Below are positions 46,417 through 55,977 of a DNA stretch of 64,000 nucleotides, piece after piece; position 1 is the first letter of the stretch; every line of letters begins with the position of its first letter. The DNA lies in contig CAWBFQ010000003.1 in assembly GCA_963788145.1 (NCBI GenBank), positions 62,001 to 126,000 on the forward strand, given 5' to 3'. A model generated the notes under the pieces. The model worked only from the letters and a program-made list of their open reading frames with translations, was not told the DNA's origin and searched no databases. Both the position numbers and the translations under genes were made by a program. Origin of the DNA: UTCFX2 sp963788145. GTDB lineage: Bacteria > Chloroflexota > Anaerolineae > Anaerolineales > UBA4823.

Positions 46417-47745
46417 TCAACCCTGGTTGCCGTCCTCCAGTTTGAAACCTACCCCGCGTACGGTCTGGATATAACGTGGATCATCCGGGTAAGGTTCGAT
46501 ACCCCTCCGGACGCGTTGGACCAGTGAATCCAGACGCGTTTCACTCACTCCCTCGCCTTCTAATTTCGTCTCCTCCGGGTAAAGATAGCGACTCAGTTCA
46601 TCACGTGTGCAAACCCGAGCGCGATTTGCATCGAGGAATTCAACAAACTTGTACTCCAGGCGGGTTAACCCACTGATTTCGCGCCCTGCTACATTTACTA
46701 CTCGGCGTTGGCGGTCGATCGATAATTGAGCGCCGACCGGCGGGGATTTCTGCAATAAATAGGACAGGAACAACTGCGAAAAAATCTTCTCTTTTGTTGC
46801 CCAATCTCCGCCGACCAGCTTCTTATTCCGCAGCGAGATTTGGGCCTCATTCTTGATATGGTTGACTCCCTGTTGAGCGAGAACGATCAAGGCTGCTTGA
46901 TCTTCAGCGGGTATGCTCATCCAGATACGGTTGCACTCATCTTGAACCCGAAGATCCATCGAAATTTGGGACTCCCATTCATGCGGAAACTCCTGATACA
47001 GGTGGAACACAGCCCGGATTAATCCAGGATGGCCCCCCGTTAAGGTCAGGATTTTTTGGATGGTGGCATCATCCAGCGTGAGATCATAACGGGCGGCGAT
47101 TCTTACCAGCATCTCCCGTCCATCTGCCAGGTTGTACGCTCCTAGCCACAGGGTATTATCGCTCAGAAGTTCTTCGAAGGATTCGATTTCGTTTTGGTTC
47201 TCTCGGAGCATATTCAGCGGCCGGCGAGTAGCAACCACATACATCAGCCGGGTTTTATTTTCATCACGGATCGCTCGCAGGGCGGCAAAGGTTTGGGCTG
47301 GCAGCGATGCGGCCAGTTCATCGAAATCATCCATGAGCAGCACCAGGGTCAGTCCTGATCGGCTGCAGAGGATGGTAATCGCCCGATCCAAATAGCGCAT
47401 AGCCATATTCATCATCGCCGGGGTGGATGCGCTCTGGTGCAGCAATGCCACTTCCTGCCGGACCTCAGCATCGACCGAGCGCTTCTCCAATTCGATCACT
47501 AATTGGTGCAGAATCAATTCGTATAAACCCCACGGGGTTCGTTCGATCAGCTTGTTGGCATCGATATAAGCAAAAAGCGAATTCTCCCAGTCCTTTGCGG
47601 CCTGGGTATGTAAGTAGCGTAGCAAGTTAGATTTTCCGACGCTGCCAATTCCAATGACGATGCAGGAATTGCCGGCGTGCAATGTTTGAGTGATAGTGTC
47701 TTTTTCCTTAGAGCGAAAAGAGGATGGAGGGGCAGTCTGAGCCAT
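46417..47745 (-). CDS. P-loop ATPase with C-terminal OmpR-type winged helix
   Basis: A 442-residue AAA/STAND-like ATPase: Walker A GIGSVGKSN (32-40), Walker B LTLVLLMDDFDEL (132-144), a sensor-like VVATRRPLNML and a GGHPGLIRAVFHLY motif typical of this ATPase group. The C-terminal 95 residues form a winged helix (LTRLEYKFVEFLDANRARV, RVRRGIEPYPDDPRYIQTVR, GVGFKL) as in OmpR/PhoB regulators, so DNA binding is likely. No receiver domain is present. GAGGA precedes ATG 47745; an in-frame ATG at 47757 overlaps the upstream stop. Last gene of the signalling operon. Confidence 0.8.
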   Translation of the reverse strand: MAQTAPPSSFRSKEKDTITQTLHAGNSCIVIGIGSVGKSNLLRYLHTQAAKDWENSLFAYIDANKLIERTPWGLYELILHQLVIELEKRSVDAEVRQEVALLHQSASTPAMMNMAMRYLDRAITILCSRSGLTLVLLMDDFDELAASLPAQTFAALRAIRDENKTRLMYVVATRRPLNMLRENQNEIESFEELLSDNTLWLGAYNLADGREMLVRIAARYDLTLDDATIQKILTLTGGHPGLIRAVFHLYQEFPHEWESQISMDLRVQDECNRIWMSIPAEDQAALIVLAQQGVNHIKNEAQISLRNKKLVGGDWATKEKIFSQLFLSYLLQKSPPVGAQLSIDRQRRVVNVAGREISGLTRLEYKFVEFLDANRARVCTRDELSRYLYPEETKLEGEGVSETRLDSLVQRVRRGIEPYPDDPRYIQTVRGVGFKLEDGNQG

Positions 47746-47756
47746 GTGAGTCCTCA

Positions 47757-48278
47757 TTATGGGCAGGGAGTAAAAGATCCGACACGTATGTAATAAATCA
47801 TAATGATCAGAGGAATGGATATCATACAAGCAATTAAAGCGCGATAACTCCAGAGGAGCCATTCCAGCTTTTTTCTGCTAATTTTGCTGAATTGTGCTGC
47901 GATGGTATCGCTTTGGTCATAGGTGGATGTTTCTGTTTCCACCTTATTTGCTGATTGTCCGCTCGCGTCTATAATATTGGGGCTTCTAGTATTATATATG
48001 CGTGGAATGAATACTTGGGTTGCAAGGATAAGGCTCAATAGTGAGAATATTACAGGTACGCCAAGGATAAGCATAGTTGATCCAGCAAAAGCATTAATGA
48101 ATGCTTGATTGAAGGAAACTATACCCCATAAAAGGGTCAATAATAATGTGTTAAGGGTGATCAACTGTTTAGCAGCTTCTTCGCATTTTTCTATCGCTTT
48201 GACTGGCGCCTCGCGCTGCACTTTGTACCAATAACTCTCTTCTTCATCATCGTTGTCGGCATTGGGTGAAGTAGTCAT
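47757..48278 (-). CDS. three-helix membrane protein of unknown function
   Basis: A 173-residue protein with an acidic cytoplasmic N-terminus (DNDDEEESYWYKVQ) and a Lys/Glu helix. Hydrophobic segments LITLNTLLLTLLWGIVSF and GSTMLILGVPVIFSLLSLIL follow, then a 40-residue polar loop and a last helix (RALIACMISIPLIIMIYYI). Size and layout recall small multi-helix effectors of conflict systems, but no family is identifiable. Its ATG overlaps the stop of the receiver-kinase gene and its stop nearly touches the ATPase start, so it is part of the same transcript. Confidence 0.7.
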   Translation of the reverse strand: MTTSPNADNDDEEESYWYKVQREAPVKAIEKCEEAAKQLITLNTLLLTLLWGIVSFNQAFINAFAGSTMLILGVPVIFSLLSLILATQVFIPRIYNTRSPNIIDASGQSANKVETETSTYDQSDTIAAQFSKISRKKLEWLLWSYRALIACMISIPLIIMIYYIRVGSFTPCP

Positions 48279-50003
48279 GCTATGATCTCCTGTGGTGTCT
48301 TAGGTTTTTTCTTATGTGGAGGTGAGGTATTTGGGGGTTGCTCGCTGATTGGATCCCAATTTCTTGGCGGCCATGGGTAAGGACCGACTTCGAGACGTCC
48401 ACAGATTACAGAGCCTAACAAGAGCGCCTGATCGTGTTGGTAACTATCCGGCTTGGAAAGGCAGGCGACAAAGATGGAATTGAGCAGAAGCCCCCAAAGA
48501 TACTCATTCATATCATTGAAGTCCATCTGGTCTGTAGCGATTTTTCTTAATCCCTGTACAGTGAGGAATGCTTTGTAAACTGACGGATTATTTTTTATCC
48601 TAGTGGTCAACAGTAAATATGCTTTTGCATCCTCGGGCATGGTGGCGATAATCGCGAGTTCATATAATAAGGAAAAGTCTGAACGCGAACATTTGAACAT
48701 TCGGGTGATAATATCCACTTCAAGTTCGGTAGGATCACGCAAAATATGACCTGGTTTCGTTCGCTCGAAATCAATAGGCCAACTATACCCCTCTCCAACG
48801 AATAGATTATCGCCGTGTAAGTCGCCATGGGTGACCGCTTGTTTAGCGTCGAAAACTTCGCTGCGCTGCCAATTATTAGAAACCCACGTGATAGGGTTCG
48901 GTAGCGCCATTAACAATCCAGGGAAACGGATCACTGCTTCATGATTAGGAAACCTCGTGATGCGCTCATCCAATTTAAAAATTTTATTGTATGCTTGGTA
49001 GAGGTTATTATCTTCTAATTCAGTTCGCTCCTTATAAAGATCGCCCCACACCTCTGTGAAGTAATGATTCAAAGGTTTGATTAATTCGTCGTCGAGGCAT
49101 TGAAGATCGGAAACACGTCTGTAAGCTTCAGTAAAGGTTTTATGGTGCCTTTCGCTCAGGAATCGATAGCGAACTGCTCCTAATTCCCAAAATGAAGGTG
49201 GACGATTTTCTTTCTTAAAAATCGAAAATTCATCATCAATTTGTGCATAGAAAGAACCTTTAAGATTGTGATTTACATACTGAGTGTAGTTTTTATATTC
49301 TTCAACAATATTGTCTATGGGAGCTAATTTTATAACGGTGGGTTGAATTCTCTCATAGGTTACCTTAAAAACCATCGACCTTCCACGACTGACCGGTCTG
49401 GGACTTACCGAGCTCCTTCCGTAAGTGTCTAGAGGCGCAATTCGGATGGATGGACTGTGTGGGAACATACCACAAATTAAATCTTCCACAACTTCTGGAA
49501 TTATCGTCATATCCTTACTGGATAGTTTCGTTGCGATCGCTTGAGCGCCGCCGATCTCTGCAGAATATTCGAGATTTATCTGACGCATAGATGCGCAGGT
49601 TTTTGAGAGCGCATCTCTAATCTTCTCTACCAGTTTTGCCGGATCCCCGTCCTTATCTGCTGCGCCAAACGCCCCATATTTTAAGAAAAGCCTGATCTGT
49701 GATATCTGTCTTTAGATAAGCAGAATATAGGATACATTGAGCATCACCCAGATCTTCCATCAACGTGAGTCCAAGCTCATCCCGACTATCATCACCCAGC
49801 AGGCGCAGGTCGATGATTGCGACATGGGGACGAAGAAAACGAGCAATTCGAATAGCCTCTTCGATCAGTTTTGTTCCTAGTCCTACTGGCGCTTCGATTT
49901 GACAGTCTCCTATCCCCATTGTCCCAATTAAATCCTTTAGCTCCTGACATTTATCTCTATCGTCATCGACAATAAGAATGCGCGGGGCGGATTTGAGGGT
50001 CAT
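48275..50003 (-). CDS. receiver domain fused to APH-like kinase (frameshifted)
   Basis: Two frames join near 49668 into one protein of about 575 residues. The N-terminal receiver has acidic residues in ILIVDDDRDK (Asp13-15), phosphoacceptor Asp65 in HVAIIDLRLLG, Ser in CILYSAYLK and Lys in GAFGAADKDGD. After the break the same frame runs through DALSKTCASMRQINLEYSAE without needing a new start. The kinase-like part has Lys in PTVIKLAP, Glu in EEYKNY, catalytic loop AVTHGDLHGDNLF and Asp in WPIDFERTKPG, so it looks active. The target could be a protein or small molecule. The kinase part resembles kinase-like domains described in bacterial ternary conflict systems, from memory only. Confidence 0.75.
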
Positions 50004-50033
50004 TTGTTCATCTCCTGTTTGGATACCATGTCA

Positions 50034-53000
50034 TTAAGCGGCTTTCGCAGAGGTAATCGGTATCTTCAAAGCGAAACAGGCGCCTTTGCCTGGGCAATTT
50101 AAAGATAAGGATGCTGTGCCGCCATAAAGCTGGATCAAGAAATCTACCAGCAGCAATCCGACCCCTTCTCTGCCATCAGGTCCTATGATCGGTTGTTTGA
50201 AGAGATAAGGCGCTATATTCGGATTGATCCCAGGGCCGTTATCTGACACTTCGATGATTACGGACAGGTTATCTACCCGGCTGCGAACCCAAACTTCCCT
50301 GTCGGTTTGCTCAATTGGGAAGGCTTTGGATGCATTGGTCAGCAAATGCCGCAGCAGGCGCCGCAACCAGGGTTCATCGATCGCTGCCCTGATCTGCCCG
50401 CACTTCAAATCATCCAAAAAGACAACCTGATATTGGGCCCGCAAACGTGCGGTTTTCTCATTTCCCAGTTCGCTCCGAATGGTTTGATCAAGCAGACAGG
50501 GATTTTGAATATTCGCAGGCTCTCCCGGACGGGGTGGTGATTTTGGGAGCACCGGTTGAAAGAGTTGTCCGGCGTATTGATCGATGCTATCGAGTTTCTC
50601 TTTGACCGCGATGGGCAAATCTGACCGTTGGCGTAGCACATATAAGGGTAATCGAATGTGCCCGGTGATATCTTTGAGATCGTGCATCACCTCTGCTCCC
50701 CAGGCGCCCATCACAGCGATGGTGTTTGAGCGCCTGAGTTTGTCTGCCCTTTCGATATTCTCCAGTGCGATTACTGCCAGGTCTGCCAACATCATCAATG
50801 CATATTTGTCATCTTCGTTAAAACCGTCCGTCTGGTCGGTCTCTACATCCAACACCCCGATCACTAAATTTCCTCTAATTAAAGGGATTGATAGCTCGGA
50901 TAACGAGTCATCCCGATAAGGGATATACTCGTCACGTTTTTCCCTAACATCCTTCACTAAAATGGGCGTTTTCTTGGTTGCAGCCAAGCCCACAATCCCG
51001 ATTTTCCCATCCGCTGTTTTTTGTGGATCAATCGAGCGGCGGTCTTCCAAAGCGACTTTCAAATTAACAAGAGCTTCTTTTGGATAAATACCCTCAAAAA
51101 CCAGGTCATCTTCATATAGGCCATGATAGGTTGCGATCGTGGCTTTGCGCCCAACCGCTGCGGTCACTGCCTCGACCGCTTCTTCAAGCAGATTATCCAG
51201 CACTGCTTTACGCTGTAAATCGATGCTGGCGGTGATGACTTTGCCAGCTTTGTAAACCGCCTCCTGGTGTTTGCGCTTTTTTTCGACCGCTTCAAATAAA
51301 TGAGCGTTATGGATCGCCAGGGCGGCCTGAGTAGCGAACAAAAGAAAGGCGCTTTGCTCTGCCAGGGGGAATGGGTGATCATTGCGATAATTGATGAATA
51401 ATACGCCCACCCGCTGTTTTCCAATCAACAAAGGGATTCCCGCAGAAGATCGAATATGTTCTCTGACGATAAAACCGCTCTCGCCAAACTCTGGATGTGT
51501 CATCGCGTTGTCTGCAAAAACGGGTACTCCAGCTTCCAGCAGGCTGGTAAGTATGGGTGAGTGAACCACTGAACCGCATTTTTGAATTACAACCGAGTCA
51601 TTTAATGTACCTGCAACAACCGGCGCTTGCAATTGATCTTTTAGCGGGTCAATTGGGAATAAGATGCTGAGGTCGCAGCCTAACGCCCGCTGCATGTTCT
51701 CCACAATCGAACGCAGGGTTGCGGCTGAAATCTTCAACTCTGGTCAGGATTTCCTGTCCTGCCTGCCATAACCCTTTTTGTAGACGGACGTTTTCTTCCG
51801 CTTCGTTGTACCCCAGGTTCACTTGCAGCGCAATCCCGGCGAACTGGGCCAGGAATTCCGAAATGCGCAAATCATCCGGATCGAAAGAGGCGAAACTGCT
51901 GCTCTCAAGCGCCAACATACCGATCGTCTCCTGGTCCTTCAAGGCGCCGGGGATGATTGGAGCGATGATCAGCGACCCAATCGCAGGATGTGCTTTCAGC
52001 AGGCTTTCGCGATATTCGCTTTTCTCGGAATCCAGGGTCATGTAGGGCTTTTTTTCTGCTGCGACCTTATCGAACAATCCACTGAAGGAAAGCTCAAAAC
52101 GGACACCTTTAGTCCTAGATTTCTTTTCAAAGCCTGCTTCAGCAATGGGGGAAAAAATCTGGCGTGCGGGATCCCAGAGCAGCACTCGACCGCGTTGAGC
52201 TTTTGTAATTTTCATCGCCTGGAGTAAAATGGGTCGCCAGAAGGTTTTGCTGCTTCGTCTCCGCCCGATCAAGCCGGTGATCTCACTCATCGCTTGCATG
52301 GCGCCATGTTCTTTCTCACCCCTTCTTAGAAGTCGAGCCTGTTGGATTGTGACTGCAGCCTGGTTTGCAAATAAGCGAGCAGTATCGATCTCCTCTTCCG
52401 TAAAGAAATGAGTTCTCCGGTTATTTAAGAACAGCACACCTACCTGCTCACCCACTTTCAATTCAACAGCCAGGAATGATTGTACCTCTTCTCGATCTAA
52501 GAATTTACCTTTCTCGATCCGGCCGATTTCAATCTGTTTCTCCCGGTCCCAACCCGAGGAAATATCATCCAGAATGACCACGCCGCCTTTTTGGAGCACC
52601 CGTGCGCTCATGCTGTTTTTAGCGTCGCGCCATTTCGGACGTGCGGTTTTGTATGGCTCGGATAAATTATAGGCGCCAATATTGGCGACATCGTATACAT
52701 TCAGATCTGGATCGAGGGGATAAATCACAGCCGAATCGGCGCCGGTCACCTGGCAGGCCAATTCGGCAATGTAATCCAACAATGGACGTGCGTTTCCACT
52801 CGCCAGGCGTGACATCCGCTCGCCGACTTTTCGCAGGCTATCCAGCAGGATAAATCGCCGGCTGGTAATTTCGTGCGTGCGAAAGCGGTCGATCAGCACA
52901 ACAGCCTGGTCGGTAATCGATTTTGCCAGGTTGATTCTGGTCCTGTTGAACGGTCTGCGATCCCAATGACGTCGTTCTCCCAATGTACAGAATCCGAGGG

Positions 53001-55444
53001 TTTTATCACCCACCCGCATGGGCAGGATGAGTATCGATGCGAATGGCTCTTTGATTTCAAGGATTTCCTGAACGTGATGAAGGACATACGCATTGCCGAG
53101 TCTTGTGTCTGGCTGGAATACCATCGGTTCTGGAAGCCTGGTCAGAGCCAGCATTGGTTGGATAGCCTCAGCGGGGAGTTTCTCGTTAATTCTGGGCTGC
53201 CATTCGAACTTCGGTTCGGAGAGGCATACACTTGCAGCCGCAACCTCGAGGGTCTCGCCATCCGATAGGATGATATGAGCAAAGGAGACGTTTAATCCAC
53301 TGACGATCAAATCTGCCAGCCTCTTTAACCCAATTGCCAGGTCATCTGCCTGAGCGATGTTCTGGATCGCCTCCATAATGATTTCCAGTTCGCGGCGAGC
53401 CTGCTGTTCTCGCTGATAGGCATTTGCATTTTCCAGAGCTGCTGCGGCATGGTTGGCAAATCGTTCTAACAGGTTGATTTCGTTTATTGAATAAGTGCGC
53501 CCATCTTTCACATCATGCACAACCAGAACGCCCAGGAAACTGGATTTTGAATAAACGGGTACCCCCATTGCTGCTGATAACCTCTCTGAATCCAGATCCC
53601 TTCTGCGCTGCTCCCATTCAAGATATCGATCCACAGACTTAGGTTTTTTTGTCCGATAGACTTCGCCGATGATCCCGATGTCTTTGGGGTATTCTTCCCC
53701 TTCTTTCTCAGAAGGCAGACCAACACTGGACTCCAAAATAAAAACCTCTCTGATCGAATCCCAGAGATACAGGCCGCCTCCCTGTGTGTTTAACAGCCTG
53801 CAGGCGTGCTTGACCAACGTATTGAATAATTCACCCCGATCCAGGCGGCTGGCGATATCGATAGCAATCTGGTCCAGGGCAGCCAGTTGTTCTTCGCGCT
53901 GGTGGCTCTCGTGATAATGATGTGTCAGAGCAATGGCGGAAGCGCTTTGATTGGCAAAGATTTGAGCCAGATCCAATTCCTGCTTATTAAACACTCGTTC
54001 CTGGTTTTTAAGATACAGGTTGAGGATTCCCACTAATTGGTTTTCCTCTAACAATGGGGCGTTTAACACCGAAAGAAGATCCTCGGATTGGTATAGCAGC
54101 AGATTCCCATATGGAAATCCATGTAAGTTGGTATTGAGTTTGGGGAGAAATTTACCATCCACGGTGACGGCTTGCAGTGCATTTGGGCGGGTGATTCTCT
54201 GCTGATCCGCATATGCCTGGCTTAACCCCTGGTTTGCCTTAATGACCATCTTCTTCTTTTGCTCATTCCATAGCATTAGACTGACGGCGTCGACTTGGAA
54301 AACCTCTCTTGCTTTCTTGACGATATGGTCTAATATGGCTTGTTGGTCCAGCGAGGCGCGTAGCACCGCCGAAGTATCCAGCAATCCAGCCAGCTCAAGA
54401 GGCGCGCAGTTCCGCATTACGGATAGCGATGGCAGCTTGGTTGCCAAAAATCCCTGCAAGCTCTTCTTCGTCAGCCCCGAATTGTCTTATCCGCTTTTTG
54501 CTGTATATGTTGAGAGCGCCAATCAGATGGCTGCTGGAGCGCAAGGCCACCGTTAAAGCAGAAAAGAGCTGTTCCTTCTCGATTAGATCCCGCTCCCCAT
54601 AACCAGCGGTCTTCAAGTCTGAAGTAACAAATGATGGTTTATCTCCCAACCTTAATAAAATCCCCTCAATAATTTTCGCAGGGATTTTCAGCGATGCGAC
54701 ATAATCCTGTCCTAATCCGCAACTGGCTCGAATGACCAGGTTCTCGTGGCTTTCGTCCCATAGCATCAAGCTGGTTGCATCGGCCTCGAAAACCTGCGCT
54801 GCCCGTTAAGTCACCAATTCCAGCAGCGGTTCCAGATCCTGCTCGGCGTTGATTTCAGCTGAGATTTCCTGGATATGCTGCAACTCATGTCGGCGTTTCT
54901 CTCCAATTCGCATCCCGAGCAGAACTAATTCCAGAATGCTATCTAGCGCCATCCGGTCGCTTGAGACATACGGACCCCAGGACGGATCTATTCGATTGCA
55001 AATACCCAGGATTAATAAGCGATAGGCAGTATGAATTGGCGCTAAAATCGCTGATGAGACCTTCCACGATTCCAAACCTGCAATATACTGCCCTTTTTCA
55101 TCTTCCATTACCTGGAAGATGCGAGTTCGATTGTTTTGAAGCACTGTTAACAACTGGGGTGATACCTGAATGGACTGTCCAACCAGATCATTCGCCGGGT
55201 GAACCGCCAGGATTTGGAAGGAGTTCCCGCTTGCTCCGGGCGCTCCCAGAAAGGTAAAAGCGCCTCCCAGGGCTTCTGTCAGGTGCGGCAACAAACGCAC
55301 AATCGCAGGCTCAATATTCTCAAAACCACTTTTTTCCATCGCCCGCATTTCCTGGCGGGCAAGATCCAGCGCCAGGAGAAGTTTTTGGTAGCGGTTCGCA
55401 TCTCTCCATAGATCAGAGGCAGGTCCGAAGAATTCCTCATTCAT
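50034..55444 (-). CDS. giant multi-GAF sensor histidine kinase (frameshifts and one stop)
   Basis: Read across the breaks this is one protein of about 1800 residues with some seven GAF domains, a short dimerisation segment (VMHDLKDITGHIRLPLYVL, putative phospho-His) and a C-terminal HATPase domain (N box LLTNASKAF, VSDNGPGINP, GREGVGLLLVDF). Pieces: 55444-54806, an in-frame TAA at 54806, then a GAF piece to about 54400. A shift there leads into LAGLLDTSAVLRASLDQQAI, and a second shift near 51735 leads into SAATLRSIVENMQRALG. Each junction joins matching domain halves. No transmembrane helix is visible, so it is cytoplasmic. GGAGAG precedes ATG 55444, 3 bp after the receiver gene. Confidence 0.78.
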
Positions 55445-55447
55445 CGA

Positions 55448-55915
55448 TTATCTCTCCGCTGGCAGCAGATTCAGGATTTGGTTGAGCAAGTTTTCCAATC
55501 GGTAGGGCTTATCTGCTTTCTCTATAGTTTTTGCGATTTCGGGTGGGATTTCTTCGATCGCGTTTTCCTGTATGGCTGATAGCAAAATGACTGGTACGTC
55601 GGCTTGCGTCCCTATTTTGCTGCTATACATACCGGCTCGCAATCTCTTGATGAATTCCACCCCGGTCATTTTCCAGTTCACGCCAGGGTACTGAATGTTT
55701 TCAATCTCGTTGCCGTCATTCGAGTAGGATTTTGGTTTAATCATCAAATCTACCAGGATCAAATCAAAGCGTTCAACCATCAATATTTCTGGCAGATTCA
55801 CCGCTGCGCTCAGCTCCACATGCCAGCCCAGGTCTTCAACCAGATATTGCTGCAACAACTGCATGGTCTCAATATCGTCATCGAATAAAAGAAGCTTCCA
55901 TTTTTTTGTTTCCAT
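55448..55915 (-). CDS. stand-alone response-regulator receiver
   Basis: A 155-residue single-domain receiver. LLLFDDDIETM gives the acidic pair, FDLILVDLMIKPKSY the phosphoacceptor Asp, VPVILLSAIQ the Ser and EKADKPYRLENLL the Lys-Pro pair. A loop of about 25 residues rich in Asn/Gly (YSNDGNEIENIQYPG) follows the phospho-Asp, longer than usual. No output domain, so it probably relays phosphate (CheY/Spo0F-like). ATG 55915 is preceded by TTGGAGG. Located between the PocR kinase and the giant kinase. Confidence 0.88.
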   Translation of the reverse strand: METKKWKLLLFDDDIETMQLLQQYLVEDLGWHVELSAAVNLPEILMVERFDLILVDLMIKPKSYSNDGNEIENIQYPGVNWKMTGVEFIKRLRAGMYSSKIGTQADVPVILLSAIQENAIEEIPPEIAKTIEKADKPYRLENLLNQILNLLPAER

Positions 55916-55977
55916 TTTTCCTCCAACGGAATTACAATCTCTCCAGTAAAGAGAGGTTTTGAAGGGCGACTGGAGAA

